The notes: a model not told the origin generated them from the letters alone. A DNA stretch of 64,000 nucleotides from Duganella radicis (GCF_009720825.1 NZ_WNKY01000003.1:266679-330678); one strand, 5' to 3'; counted from the stretch's first letter, positions 8,055 through 17,555 are shown. Program-made: numbers and translations.

Positions 8055-9335
8055 TTGCAGAGCAAATTCGTGATTGTTGGCGGCGGGGCAGGCGGGTTGG
8101 AGCTCGCCTGCAAACTGGGCCGCAAGCTCGGCCCGGAAGCGGTCATGCTGGTCGATAGCAGGCTGTTCCACATCTGGAAGCCCTCGTTGCACGAGGTGGC
8201 GGCCGGCACCCTGGATGTGCATCAGGAGGGCCTGTCCTACCAGATGCTGGCGCACGATAACGGCTTCACGTTTGTCTACGGTCCCATGCAGGCGCTCGAT
8301 CCGCAGCAGCGCCTGTTGACGGTGGGCGCCATCGTCAGCGAAGGCGAGGAAATCTTCCCCGAGCGTCAGATCCGCTTTGACAAACTCGTGATCGCGGTCG
8401 GCAGCACCTCCAATTATTTCGGCGTGCCCGGCGCGGCCGAGCACACCATTTCCCTGAATGCCACCGAGGATGCGGAACGCTTCCGCCTGACCTTGCTCAA
8501 GCTGCTCACGCTCGCCGAGCTGAACAAGGAAAACGGCGTGGACGTGGTCATCATCGGCGGCGGCGCCACCGGCGTCGAGCTGGCGGCCGAGCTGCGCGAG
8601 GCCAGCGGCGTGTATGCGGCCTATGGTTTCCGCCAGTTGCAGGCCGAGCGCGATGTGCGCATCACGCTGCTGGAGGGGGCGCCGCGCATCCTGGCGCCGC
8701 TGCCGGAAAAAGTCTCGGATGCGGCGCTGGAACTGCTGCGTCAGCGCGCCGTGACGGTGGTGACCGACACCCGCGTGACGGCGATTGACGCCGTCAGCGT
8801 GACCGCCGGCACCACCGTCTATCCGGCGCAAATCGTGGTGTGGGCGGCCGGCATCAAGGCGCCCGATTTCCTGAAAACGCTGGGCCTGCCGACCACCAGG
8901 TCCGGCCAGCTGGATGTGGATGGCACGCTGGCGGTGAAAGGCTTCGATTCGATCTACGCGCTGGGCGACTGCGCCGCTTGCGCCGGCCCCGATGGCAAAC
9001 TGGTGCCGCCGCGCGCGCAGGCCGCGCACCAGCAAGCCGATTATCTGCTGGAGACTTTCCTGCGCCTGCAAAAGAACCAGGCGCCGCAGTCCAAGCCCTA
9101 TATTTACCGGGACTATGGCTCGCTGGTCTCGTTCGGCCAGACCACCTCGGTGGGCAGCCTGATGGGATCGCTGAAGGGGCTAAGCTGGTTTGTCGACGGC
9201 TTTGTGGCGCGCATGATGTATGTGAGCCTGCACCTGCTGCACCACAAGGCGGTGCTGGGCACGGTGCGCACCGGTGTGCTGGCGGTGGCGCGCTTCCTGA
9301 TCAAGCGTACCACGCCGCTGGTCAAGCTGCACTAA
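8055..9335 (+). CDS. ndh: Type II NADH dehydrogenase (NDH-2), probable TTG start
   Basis: A 426-aa single-subunit flavoprotein that transfers electrons from NADH to quinone without pumping protons. The FAD motif VIVGGGAGGLELACKLG is at the N-terminus. The NAD motif VVIIGGGATGVELAAEL is near residue 165, and the second FAD contact YALGDCAAC near residue 305. A hydrophobic/amphipathic C-terminal segment (about 350-425) should anchor it to the inner membrane. An ATG at 8016 is in frame, but it overlaps the previous stop and adds 13 unconserved residues. The TTG at 8055 has AAGGAG seven bases upstream and places the FAD motif at residue 5, so I prefer it. It is convergent with the kinase gene downstream; the two stops share bases. 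Confidence 0.9.
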   Translation: MQSKFVIVGGGAGGLELACKLGRKLGPEAVMLVDSRLFHIWKPSLHEVAAGTLDVHQEGLSYQMLAHDNGFTFVYGPMQALDPQQRLLTVGAIVSEGEEIFPERQIRFDKLVIAVGSTSNYFGVPGAAEHTISLNATEDAERFRLTLLKLLTLAELNKENGVDVVIIGGGATGVELAAELREASGVYAAYGFRQLQAERDVRITLLEGAPRILAPLPEKVSDAALELLRQRAVTVVTDTRVTAIDAVSVTAGTTVYPAQIVVWAAGIKAPDFLKTLGLPTTRSGQLDVDGTLAVKGFDSIYALGDCAACAGPDGKLVPPRAQAAHQQADYLLETFLRLQKNQAPQSKPYIYRDYGSLVSFGQTTSVGSLMGSLKGLSWFVDGFVARMMYVSLHLLHHKAVLGTVRTGVLAVARFLIKRTTPLVKLH

Positions 9336-10054
9336 GCCGCTGGCGGCTTGGGCAGCACCATGGTGAGCGTGACGCCGCGCTCGGCGCCAGCCGACAGGGT
9401 CAGCGTGCCGCCCAGGTAGGCCGCGCGCTCGCGCGCCATGCGCAAGCCGAACTTGCCGGCCGATTGGTCGCGCGGCGCCGGCACCGGGCCGCTCAGGCCG
9501 ACGCCGTTGTCCTTCACCGTCAGCATGATTTCATCCTCGTTGTCGTCGACGATGACGTCCACCTCGGTGGCCTGGGCGTGGGCGCTGATGTTGCGCAAGG
9601 CTTCCTCCAGCGTGTGCAGCAGCACGATGCCGTGGCTGCGCGGGCAGTCCAGTTCCTCTTCCGGCAGGCTGCAACGGGCGGTGACGGCGTGCTGCTCGCC
9701 GAACTGCGCCACCAGCTCGTCCAGCGCCACCCGCACGCCCAGGAACTCCAGCTTGTCGTTCCACAGCTTGAGTTGCATCTGGCGGTTGGTCTCGACGATC
9801 TGGCCCAGCAGCTTTTTCATGTGGCCGGCGCGGTCCTGCAAGGCCGGGTCGGGCGGCAGCTTTTGCATCAGCAGGCCGAGGTGCATGGTGAGCGCCGTCA
9901 GCGACGAGCCGAGGCTGTCGTGCAGCTGGCGCGACAGGGAGCGCCGTTCATTGTCCCAGCAAGTGTGGACGTGTCCCAAAAGCTCGCTCAGGTCCGCGCT
10001 GCGCAGGGCTTCTTGCTGGGGATGTTGTTGGTCTTGTGGAGCCGGTACGGACAT
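9332..10054 (-). CDS. Sensorless NarL-type (HisKA_3) histidine kinase
   Basis: A 240-aa cytosolic kinase. The dimerisation/phosphoacceptor region reads RRSLSRQLHDSLGSSLTALT with the histidine in LHD. A short ATPase domain follows (EEALRNISAHAQATEVDVIV, DNGVGL and GKFGLRMARERAAYLGG). There is no transmembrane or PAS input domain, so the signal must come from a partner. It lies 74 bp downstream of the REC-HK-REC gene on the same strand. No NarL-type response regulator is adjacent, so its output is unknown. The ATG at 10054 (MSVPAPQ) is chosen over an in-frame start 24 codons upstream because it has a GAGA element and a more natural N-terminus. Confidence 0.85.
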   Translation of the reverse strand: MSVPAPQDQQHPQQEALRSADLSELLGHVHTCWDNERRSLSRQLHDSLGSSLTALTMHLGLLMQKLPPDPALQDRAGHMKKLLGQIVETNRQMQLKLWNDKLEFLGVRVALDELVAQFGEQHAVTARCSLPEEELDCPRSHGIVLLHTLEEALRNISAHAQATEVDVIVDDNEDEIMLTVKDNGVGLSGPVPAPRDQSAGKFGLRMARERAAYLGGTLTLSAGAERGVTLTMVLPKPPAA

Positions 10055-10128
10055 GGTTTTCTCGGTAAAGTCGGGCAGGCTATGGTGAGTGCCGATGATA
10101 CCCGAGCTTTGCAAGTCGGGGCGCACGG

Positions 10129-11769
10129 CTATGGCTTGAGCGCAACCGGCGCCCGCGCGCAGGTGTCGATCACTTCCATCAGCTGGTCGATGTCGACCGG
10201 CTTGACCAGGTGGCGGTCGAAACCGGCATCCATTACCCGCCGCAAATCCTCGGCCTGGCCGTAGCCGGTGAGGGCGATCAGGCGGATCGCGCGCGTGGCG
10301 GGATCGGCGCGCAGGCGGCGCGCCACCTCATAGCCGTCGATGCCGGGCAGGCCGATATCGACCAGCGCCAGGTCGGGCTGGCAGTCGCGGGCCGCCGTCA
10401 GGCCGAGCAGGCCGTCGGCGGCCGACTCCACCTGGTAGCCGTAGCCGCTCAACATCATGCCCATCATTTCGCGGCCGTCGTCGTTGTCTTCGATCAGCAG
10501 CACGCGCGGCTTGTCTTGCGCGCCGCCGGCGGGCGCAGCCGGCGCGGCGGCGCTCTGGTGTTCGACGCGCGGCAGGCGCAGGGTGAAGGTGCTGCCGCGG
10601 TTGGCGCCGGCGCTTTCGGCGGCGATGCTGCCGCCATGCAGCTCGGCCAGGCGGCGCACCAGCGACAGGCCGATGCCGAGCCCGCCCTGCGAGCGGTCCA
10701 GCGTGCTGCTGCCTTGCACGAACACGTCAAACACATGCGGCAGCAGCTCGGCGGCGATGCCGACCCCGGTGTCGCGCACGGTCAGCACCACGTCGTCGTT
10801 CTCGGTCCAGGTGCGGACCTCGATGCGGCCGCCGGGCTGGGTGTATTTCAGGGCGTTGTCGATCAGGTTGCTGGTGATTTGTTCCAGCCGCGTGCTGTCG
10901 CCCTCCACCCAGCCCGGTTCCAGATCCTGGTCCAGCTCGTAATCGGTGCTGCGGCCGGTGGCGCGGTAGGTTTCCAGCGCCTGGCCCACCAGCGTGGCGA
11001 GGTCGAGCGGCGCGCGGTTGAGCAGGATCTTGCCCGACATGGCGCGCGACAGGTCCAGCAGATCGTCGACGATGCGGCCCAGGTGCTGGCTCTGGCGCTG
11101 GATGATTTTCTTGGCGCGCTGCACGCCATCGAGCGACACGCCCGGCAGGCCGATCAGCGAGGCCGCGCTGCTGATGGCGCTGAGCGGATTGCGCAGTTCG
11201 TGGCCCAGCATGGCGAGGAATTCGTCCTTGGCGTGGTTTTGCCGTTCCACCGTCTGCCGTTCCGCGATCTCGCGCGTCAGGCGCTGGTTGGTGGCGGTCA
11301 GCTCGGTGGTGCGCTGGCTCAGCTGGCGCGCCTGCTTTTTCAATTCCTCGTTCTTCATCGCCAGCGTGACGAACACGGAAATCTTGGCGTACAGGATCTG
11401 CGGGATCACCGGCGTGAACAGGAAATCCACCGCGCCGTGCTGGTAAGCCTTGAGCCGGTCCAGCTCGTCCGCCAGGAAGGCGGTGATGAAGATGATGGGG
11501 ATGTCGGCCGAGCGCGCCCGCTCGTGGATGGCGGCGGCGGTTTCAAAGCCATCCATGCCGGGCATGTTCACGTCCAGCAGGATCACGGCGAAGTCGTGCA
11601 TCAGCACCTGGCGCAGGGCGTCCTGTCCGGAGCGTGCGGCCAGCACCTCGTAGCCCTCTTGCCCGGCCCATTGGGCAAGCAAGCTGGTCAGCGCGAACAG
11701 GCTGTTGGCGTCGTCGTTAACGACCAGGATCTTGGGGGTATCGATTTTGGGCACGGGTATCTCTGCCAT
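10129..11769 (-). CDS. REC-HisKA-HATPase-REC hybrid histidine kinase
   Basis: A 546-aa soluble signalling protein. The N-terminal receiver (about 12-130) has its acceptor in ILLDVNMPG. A coiled coil follows (about 140-180). Next are the HisKA domain with H-box AMLGHELRNPLSAISS and an ATPase domain (DTGVGI, GLGIGLSLVRRLAELHGG). A C-terminal receiver (about 415-540) has ALVDIGLPGIDG and the LVKPVD lysine. With receivers at both ends and no sensor, it is likely an intermediate in a phosphorelay. It is upstream of the sensorless NarL-type kinase and probably co-transcribed with it. Confidence 0.9.
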   Translation of the reverse strand: MAEIPVPKIDTPKILVVNDDANSLFALTSLLAQWAGQEGYEVLAARSGQDALRQVLMHDFAVILLDVNMPGMDGFETAAAIHERARSADIPIIFITAFLADELDRLKAYQHGAVDFLFTPVIPQILYAKISVFVTLAMKNEELKKQARQLSQRTTELTATNQRLTREIAERQTVERQNHAKDEFLAMLGHELRNPLSAISSAASLIGLPGVSLDGVQRAKKIIQRQSQHLGRIVDDLLDLSRAMSGKILLNRAPLDLATLVGQALETYRATGRSTDYELDQDLEPGWVEGDSTRLEQITSNLIDNALKYTQPGGRIEVRTWTENDDVVLTVRDTGVGIAAELLPHVFDVFVQGSSTLDRSQGGLGIGLSLVRRLAELHGGSIAAESAGANRGSTFTLRLPRVEHQSAAAPAAPAGGAQDKPRVLLIEDNDDGREMMGMMLSGYGYQVESAADGLLGLTAARDCQPDLALVDIGLPGIDGYEVARRLRADPATRAIRLIALTGYGQAEDLRRVMDAGFDRHLVKPVDIDQLMEVIDTCARAPVALKP

Positions 11770-11909
11770 AAAAGCATCGAATGATCATAGCAAGCACCTA
11801 TATGAATGTCAAAACGGCACATTCAATCGGGCGCAACAATGGGGAAGTTGGCTTCCGCACAGACCCGGTGTGGCGCAACTGGCACAGTCAGCACGGTATG
11901 TTCACCTGA

Positions 11910-12341
<432 letters not shown>

Positions 12342-12359
12342 GCGGCGCGGGGTGCCGGC

Positions 12360-13337
12360 TCAGGCCAGCGTGGCCGACATGGTGTGATGCTGGGCCGGCG
12401 GCACCCGCATGGTCTGCGCCGTGCAGCAGCGATTCTTGCCGGCGCGCTTGGCTTCGTACAGGGCGCCATCGGCGGCGGCGATCAGCTCCGGCACTTCCTG
12501 GGCGTCGTCCGGGAAAATGCCGACGCCGATGCTGGTCGACAGGCGCAGGGTCTGGCCATTGACCTGGTAGGGCTGCGAGACCGCGTCGATCAGTTTGTTG
12601 CACGGCTCCTGGGTGTCGGCCACGGTGGCGATATTGCCCATCACGATGACGAACTCGTCGCCGCCGACCCGCGCCACGGTGTCCTCCTTGCGCGAGCAGC
12701 CGACCAGGCGCTGCGCCACCTGCTTGAGGATCTCGTCGCCGTAGGCATGGCCGTGGGTATCGTTGATGGCCTTGAAGCCGTCCAGGTCGAGATACATCAC
12801 GGCGGCCTTGTTCTGCTGGCGCACGGCGTGCTGCAACACGGTGGAAATGCGGTCTTCCAGCAGACGCCGGTTGGGCAGGCCGGTCAGCGGATCGTGCAGC
12901 GCCAGTTCTTGCTGCTGGCGGCTGTACTGCGCCAGCTCGCGGTACAGCAGGCGCACCTCCAGCATGTTGTGGATGCGCTTGTGCACCTCCAGCAGGTCGA
13001 ACGGCTTGCTGATGAAATCGCGCGCCCCGGCTTCCAGCGCGGCGATCTTGAAGCTGGGCTGGGCGGTCAGGGCCAGCACCGGCAGGTAGCCGCCCTGTTC
13101 GATCTCCTTGAGCCCCTTCATCACCTGGAAGCCGTTCAGGCCCGGCATTTGCAGGTCCAGCAGGATCAGGTCGTAGTTGTGCTGGCGGTGCAACGGGCAC
13201 ACCTGTTCGGGCAGCATGGTGGACGATACATTGGTATAGCCGGCCTCGCGCAGGATCTCCAACATCAGGTCGACGTTGTCTGCGCTGTCATCCACCACCA
13301 GGATTTTGGCGTTCAGGATTTCGTCTCGGCTCGGCAT
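12360..13337 (-). CDS. Response regulator with GGDEF domain (diguanylate cyclase)
   Basis: A 325-aa WspR/PleD-like protein. The receiver domain (about 8-130) has LLDLQMPGLNG as acceptor site and ISKPFD with the conserved lysine. A short helical linker leads to a GGDEF domain (about 165-320) with an intact VARVGGDEFVIV active site and an RKED inhibitory-site motif five residues upstream. It should make cyclic di-GMP when phosphorylated. The start at 13337 has GAGACC upstream; an in-frame ATG 24 codons earlier is less likely. It sits inside the kinase cluster, so one of the neighbouring hybrid kinases is a plausible partner. Confidence 0.92.
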   Translation of the reverse strand: MPSRDEILNAKILVVDDSADNVDLMLEILREAGYTNVSSTMLPEQVCPLHRQHNYDLILLDLQMPGLNGFQVMKGLKEIEQGGYLPVLALTAQPSFKIAALEAGARDFISKPFDLLEVHKRIHNMLEVRLLYRELAQYSRQQQELALHDPLTGLPNRRLLEDRISTVLQHAVRQQNKAAVMYLDLDGFKAINDTHGHAYGDEILKQVAQRLVGCSRKEDTVARVGGDEFVIVMGNIATVADTQEPCNKLIDAVSQPYQVNGQTLRLSTSIGVGIFPDDAQEVPELIAAADGALYEAKRAGKNRCCTAQTMRVPPAQHHTMSATLA

Positions 13338-13551
13338 AATAATGGTCTCGGTGGTCTCGGTGCTGAGTATGAATTCGATAATAACCCATGGCTTGGTGCT
13401 GCGGCGCACACAAGTGTAAGTTTTTTCCGTGTGGAAACTATTGTACGCTTATTTTCAGGTTACGGTAGTGTATCAAGGGATTCCCACATTGCTTGTAGGA
13501 CATCGCCGCGTCCGCAAGTAGGAGTACAACAATTTCCGTGTGGTAATTTTG

Positions 13552-15738
13552 TCACGGCCGGTGGGCGGCGCTGGTGGCCGCGACCTTGGCGATCAGTTCG
13601 TTCGGTTCCACCGGCTTGGCGACATGGGCCAGGAAGCCGCTGGCCAGCGCCTTGACCCGGTCTTCCGAACGGGCAAAGGCGGTCAGGGCGATGGCCGGCA
13701 GGTTGCCGCCGCGCGCCGGCCCCAGCGCGCGGATGCGGTCCAGCAAGCCGTAGCCGTCCACCTCGGGCATGCCGAGGTCGCTGACCATCAGGTCCGGCCG
13801 CTCGTGTTGCAATAAATTCAAGGCTTCGGTGGCGGTGGCGGCGGTCAGCACCTCGGCGTTGCAGTCGCTGAGGATGCGCTTGATCAGTTCGCGCGCATCG
13901 TCCTCGTCGTCCACCACCAGCACTTGCAGGCCGCTCAGGTCGTGCGTGGCGCCATGGGCCGGCGCGGTGTCGGTGTCGGCCGGCGGCGCAGTGCCGCTGT
14001 GGCGCGGCAGGCGCAGCGTGAAGCTGGCGCCGCGGCCTTCGCCCTCGCTGGCCACGGCGACGGTGCCGCCATGCTGCTCCACCAGATGCTTGACGATCGC
14101 CAGCCCCAGCCCCAGGCCGCCGTGCTGGCGGGTGGTGGTGGCGTCGGCCTGGCGGAAGCGCTCGAACACGTGGTCGAGGAAGGCGGGCGTGATGCCGATG
14201 CCGCTGTCGCTGACGCTGATGGCGATCTGCTCGCCGTCGCGTCGCACGCCCAGCCTGACCGTGCCGCCGCGCGGGGTGAACTTGATGGCGTTGGTCAGCA
14301 GGTTCCACAGGATTTGCTGCAAGCGGTTGGGGTCGCCGGCCACCATGCCGGGCGCGCGTTCGAAGTCGCGCTCCAGGCGGATTTGCTTGGCCTCGGCGGC
14401 CGGGCGCACCGATTCGAGGGCGGTGGCGGCCAGCGCGGCCGGCGCCAGCGGCTGCATTTCCAGCCGCACCTGGCCCGAGGCGATGCTGCTCATGTCCAGC
14501 AAGTCCTCGATCAGCTGGGCCTGGGCGCGGGCGTTGCGCTCGATGGTTTGCAGGCCGCGGTGCAGGTCGGCCTGGTCGCGGCTGCCGCGCCGCAGCACCT
14601 GCGCCCAGCCGAGGATGGCGGTCAGCGGCGTGCGCAGTTCGTGCGACAGGGTGGCCAGGAACTCATCCTTGAGCTGGCTGGTGCGTTCGGCCTCGGCGCG
14701 CGCCAGGCGTTCGCTGTCGAGCAGCTCCTTGCGCTCTTCGGCCGCCTGCTGTGCCGCCTCGTACAGGCGGGCGTTGTCGATCGCCACCGCCGCCTGGGAG
14801 GCGAGGCCGACGATGATGCGCTCGGTGCGCTCGGTAAAGATGCCGGGCTGCGGATGACCGAAGATCAGGCAGCCGATCACCTCGCCGTTGCGCTGGGCCA
14901 CCGGCACCGCCAGGTAGCTGCGCACCGCCGGATGGCCGGCCGGGAGGCCGCCGTGCGGGCTGTTTTTGCCATAGCGCCGGTCCTTGAGCACGTCGTCGCA
15001 GCGGATGGTGCCCTCGCCGCGCATGCTGGGGCCGAACAGGGCGGTGGCGCGCGGCTGGCCGAATTGCGCGAACGCGGCCGGCGCGCCGGTCGACAGGGTG
15101 TGCAGCACCAGCGCCTCGCCGGCCTGGTTGGTGCTGTGGTAGAAGAAGGCGCCAAAGCGCGCGCCGCTGATGCTGGTGGCGGCGTCGGTCATTTCCTGAA
15201 GCAGCGGCTTGAGGTCGCGCTGCGAGGCCAGCATGGCGCCGGTACGGTTGAGCAACTCCAGCACGGCGGTCTCGTCGCGCAGCGCTTCCTGCGCGCGCTT
15301 GACCTGGTCGACGTCGGTGCTGGTGCCGAACCAGCGCAGCACGCTGCCGTCGGTGCTGTGGACCGGGTTGGCGCGTGTCAGAAACCAGCGGAATTCGCCG
15401 CTGGCGCTGCGGATCGGCACCTCCAGCTCAAACGGCGCGCCGGTGCGGCGCGAATATTCCCAATGCGATTCGATCGCGCCGACGCAATCGGGCGCGTACA
15501 CGCGCTGCCAGCCGTCGCCAGTCATTTGCTCGGGGGTGGTGCCGGTGTAATCGTACCAGCGCTGGTTGTACCAGATCATGGCGCCATCTTGCTCGGCAAT
15601 CCATGCCAGCTGGGGCATGGAATTGGCGAGGGCGCGCAATTCCAGCTGACTTTGGCGCAAAGCTTCCCTGGCGCGCAGCAGCTCTTCGTGCGCGTCCGGC
15701 GCGAGAGGCGAGAGGGCGGTAGGGGCGGTTGGCATCAT
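13552..15738 (-). CDS. PAS-GAF-HisKA-HATPase-REC hybrid histidine kinase
   Basis: A 728-aa soluble hybrid kinase. Domains in order: PAS with PAC (about 30-155, WYDYTGTTPEQMTGDGWQRV), GAF (about 170-330, ending VAIDNARLYEAAQ), HisKA (about 365-430, H-box ATLSHELRTPLTAILGWAQV), HATPase (about 480-595, DSGIGITP and GLGLGLAIVKHLVEQHGG) and a C-terminal receiver (about 610-725, MVSDLGMPEVDG and HVAKPVE). The PAS and GAF domains point to a cytoplasmic cue such as redox state or a small ligand. It lies upstream of the REC-GGDEF gene and downstream of the PAS-REC gene, all on the minus strand. Confidence 0.92.
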   Translation of the reverse strand: MMPTAPTALSPLAPDAHEELLRAREALRQSQLELRALANSMPQLAWIAEQDGAMIWYNQRWYDYTGTTPEQMTGDGWQRVYAPDCVGAIESHWEYSRRTGAPFELEVPIRSASGEFRWFLTRANPVHSTDGSVLRWFGTSTDVDQVKRAQEALRDETAVLELLNRTGAMLASQRDLKPLLQEMTDAATSISGARFGAFFYHSTNQAGEALVLHTLSTGAPAAFAQFGQPRATALFGPSMRGEGTIRCDDVLKDRRYGKNSPHGGLPAGHPAVRSYLAVPVAQRNGEVIGCLIFGHPQPGIFTERTERIIVGLASQAAVAIDNARLYEAAQQAAEERKELLDSERLARAEAERTSQLKDEFLATLSHELRTPLTAILGWAQVLRRGSRDQADLHRGLQTIERNARAQAQLIEDLLDMSSIASGQVRLEMQPLAPAALAATALESVRPAAEAKQIRLERDFERAPGMVAGDPNRLQQILWNLLTNAIKFTPRGGTVRLGVRRDGEQIAISVSDSGIGITPAFLDHVFERFRQADATTTRQHGGLGLGLAIVKHLVEQHGGTVAVASEGEGRGASFTLRLPRHSGTAPPADTDTAPAHGATHDLSGLQVLVVDDEDDARELIKRILSDCNAEVLTAATATEALNLLQHERPDLMVSDLGMPEVDGYGLLDRIRALGPARGGNLPAIALTAFARSEDRVKALASGFLAHVAKPVEPNELIAKVAATSAAHRP

Positions 15739-15805
15739 AATCTTATTTTAGCGCCAACCCAAGCGCCTGCTTCGCACGGTTGAATGCGATTTGTTCAGGA
15801 CGAAA

Positions 15806-16624
15806 TCAGGGCGAGCGCAACCCGGATGCGATCTGTTGCAGCGCCGCTTGCAGTTGCTCGATGTCGTAGGGTTTTTGCAGGGAATGGGCGGGGAAGTCCA
15901 GCCGGCGGGTCAGTTCGTCGCCATAGCCGGAGGCAAACAGCAGCGCCAGTTGCGGCGCATCCTGCCGCGCGCGGCGCGCCAGGTCGACGCCGGACATGCC
16001 AGGCAGGCTGACGTCGGTGAACAGCACGTCGAACGACTGGGCCGCCAGCAGCGGCAGGGCGTCCTCGCCGCTGGCCACGGCTTGCACCTCATGACCCAGC
16101 GCGCGCAGGGTTTCGCACACCAGATAGCGGGCGTCGGTATTGTCTTCCACCACCAGCAGGCGCAGCGGCGCGTTGCTGTCGGCCAGCGGCGCCATCGCCG
16201 CCGGCACCAGTGTGCACAGGATGCCGGCCACCTCGCCGCCGTTGCGGATCGGCGTGTAATACAGGTCCAGGGGTTGCTGCTCGACCCGGCCGTTGCGCCA
16301 CACCGGCAGCGGGCGGCCGCGATAGCTCAGGCTGCGGCCGGCGCGCACCTCGGCCAGGGCGGCGCTGTTCCAGCTCCAGGCCGCCGGCTGCATGGATGGC
16401 ACATGGCCGCCGGGCGCGCGCAGGCTGGGTAAACTGATCAACTCGGCATAAGCCTGGTTGTAGACCATGATTTGTTCCGCACCCCACATCAGCAACATGG
16501 CTTGCGGCGAGTTGAGCATGATGTCGACGGTCAGGCGCAGGCCGGGCGGCCAGCCTGCGGCATCGCCCAGGGCGGTGGTCGACCAATCGGGAGCGGGGGG
16601 CGTGACGGCTGCGGGGGAATTCAT
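15806..16624 (-). CDS. PAS-receiver protein
   Basis: A 272-aa protein with a divergent N-terminal PAS-like domain (about 25-140, LMWGAEQIMVYNQAYAELIS and YYTPIRNGGEVAGILCTLV). A C-terminal receiver (about 152-268) has acceptor FTDVSLPGMSG and LQKPYD. It has no kinase or DNA-binding output, so it probably passes or buffers phosphate within the adjacent phosphorelay. The start at 16624 (MNSPAAV) is chosen over an in-frame ATG 18 codons upstream. An intrinsic terminator reading in the same direction lies 65 bp upstream, so this gene either has its own promoter or is subject to attenuation. Confidence 0.85.
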   Translation of the reverse strand: MNSPAAVTPPAPDWSTTALGDAAGWPPGLRLTVDIMLNSPQAMLLMWGAEQIMVYNQAYAELISLPSLRAPGGHVPSMQPAAWSWNSAALAEVRAGRSLSYRGRPLPVWRNGRVEQQPLDLYYTPIRNGGEVAGILCTLVPAAMAPLADSNAPLRLLVVEDNTDARYLVCETLRALGHEVQAVASGEDALPLLAAQSFDVLFTDVSLPGMSGVDLARRARQDAPQLALLFASGYGDELTRRLDFPAHSLQKPYDIEQLQAALQQIASGLRSP

Positions 16625-16688
16625 GCGTGGCGAGCGTTCTCTGTTATCTGTCTTATGAAAAGGCAAAGCTGAGTGCATCGTACACGGT

Positions 16689-16717
16689 AAAAAAAAAGCC
16701 CGCTACAGGAGCGGGCT
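16689..16717 (-). terminator. Intrinsic terminator on the minus strand, orphan
   Basis: Reading the minus strand, AGCCCGCT - CCTGT - AGCGGGCT forms a perfect 8-bp stem followed by nine T residues. No minus-strand protein gene ends here, so it most likely closes a small RNA or an attenuated leader. Confidence 0.85.
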
Positions 16718-16789
16718 AAATCTATTTCCTTGGAGGAGAATAGAGGAGACAGGTGAATGATGCTGCAATGCGCAAAGTAAAGCAAATTT
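16689..16789 (-). ncRNA. Candidate small RNA (about 100 nt) or attenuator leader
   Basis: The orphan terminator at 16689-16717 is preceded on the minus strand by a C/U-rich stretch (positions 16752-16732) containing CUCCUC and CUCCUCC. This is complementary to Shine-Dalgarno sequences and typical of single-stranded target-binding loops in trans-acting sRNAs. A possible -10 box CATTAT (16801-16796) with TTCATT 18 bp upstream would start the RNA near 16789. A CTAAAT near the proposed 5' end can pair with ATTTAG just before the terminator stem. Alternatively it is the regulated leader of the PAS-REC gene. No homology was checked. Confidence 0.5.
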
Positions 16790-16851
16790 AGATTCATAAT
16801 GTGCGTAATCACTGGCATGAATGAAGTGACTACAAGGAGAGAGGAGAGGCC

Positions 16852-17079
16852 ATGGCCACACTGGTAAAGCACCGCAAGGTAAACATCATCGTGCTGGAGC
16901 AGGGCGAGGACATCGCCGGCAATTGCCGCGAAGGTGATATTGCCATTCTGTCGGACGCGGCGGGCTGGTGGATCAAGTTTGTCGGCGCGGACGGGCAGGT
17001 GGATTGCTATGGCATTCCCTACGCGTCGTACAACGAGGCGTTGTGGGCGGCCAAGGCGGCGGCGGAGTTCGGTACCTGA
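16852..17079 (+). CDS. Small hypothetical protein (75 aa)
   Basis: A 75-aa soluble protein (MATLVKHRKVNIIVLEQGED to the C-terminal EALWAAKAAAEFGT) with alternating beta and helix character. No motif is recognised. The ribosome site is strong (AAGGAGAGAGGAGAGG before the ATG). Coding periodicity looks right, with GC-rich third positions. It stands alone between the candidate sRNA on the opposite strand and the tRNA array. Confidence 0.65.
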   Translation: MATLVKHRKVNIIVLEQGEDIAGNCREGDIAILSDAAGWWIKFVGADGQVDCYGIPYASYNEALWAAKAAAEFGT

Positions 17080-17089
17080 CACGCAGTGC

Positions 17090-17118
17090 TGGACAAGCCC
17101 GGGGAGTATCCCTATAAT
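17090..17118 (+). promoter_or_regulatory. Strong sigma-70-type promoter upstream of the tRNA array
   Basis: TGGACA (17090-17095), a 17-bp spacer and a perfect TATAAT (17113-17118). The nearest product downstream is the tRNA-Arg array at 17271, so this is either a distal tRNA promoter with a leader of about 145 nt or the promoter of an unrecognised short RNA. Confidence 0.55.
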
Positions 17119-17231
17119 GCTGCTTCTTTCGAACGGCATGCTGTTTGAAAGGGGCGGCAAAGCAGTTTTGCAGGGCGGTTGATTCGGTATTTCGTGTGCC
17201 AAGCCAACTAAACGATAGAAAATATCCAACC

Positions 17232-17259
17232 TTGCAAAATAAAATTTATGCTTTATAAT
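17232..17259 (+). promoter_or_regulatory. tRNA-Arg promoter
   Basis: TTGCAA (17232-17237), a 16-bp spacer and TATAAT (17254-17259). The transcript would start a few bases before the mature tRNA end at 17271, a normal arrangement for tRNA genes. Confidence 0.7.
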
Positions 17260-17270
17260 GCTTCCACAGT

Positions 17271-17347
17271 GCGGCTGTAGCTCAGCTGGATAGAGTACTT
17301 GGCTACGAACCAAGGGGTCGTGGGTTCGATTCCTGCCAGCCGCACCA
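17271..17347 (+). tRNA. tRNA-Arg (anticodon ACG), copy 1
   Basis: A 77-nt cloverleaf with CCA encoded. The acceptor arms GCGGCTG and CAGCCGC pair fully. The anticodon stem CTTGG/CCAAG encloses the loop CTACGAA with anticodon ACG, which reads CGU and, after deamination to inosine, CGC and CGA. The T-loop TTCGATT is canonical. It is preceded by a good promoter and is identical to the two copies downstream. Confidence 0.97.
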
Positions 17348-17421
17348 TCTGTTGTACCGGAAGAGTTGGAAGATTCTTCTGTTTTCTACAAGAAATTGCT
17401 GTTATAATCTTCTTGTTTTGC

Positions 17422-17498
17422 GCGGCTGTAGCTCAGCTGGATAGAGTACTTGGCTACGAACCAAGGGGTCGTGGGTTCGATTCCTGCCAGCCGCACCA
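17422..17498 (+). tRNA. tRNA-Arg (anticodon ACG), copy 2
   Basis: Identical in all 77 bases to the first copy, including the encoded CCA. The spacer after copy 1 is 74 bp and contains a TATAAT at 17403-17408 with only a weak -35. It may therefore be transcribed both from its own promoter and by read-through. Confidence 0.97.
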
Positions 17499-17555
17499 GA
17501 TTGAATGTCGGGCAGACTGTCGAGTCTGTTTGATAGCAGTAGATGTAAAAGTTAA

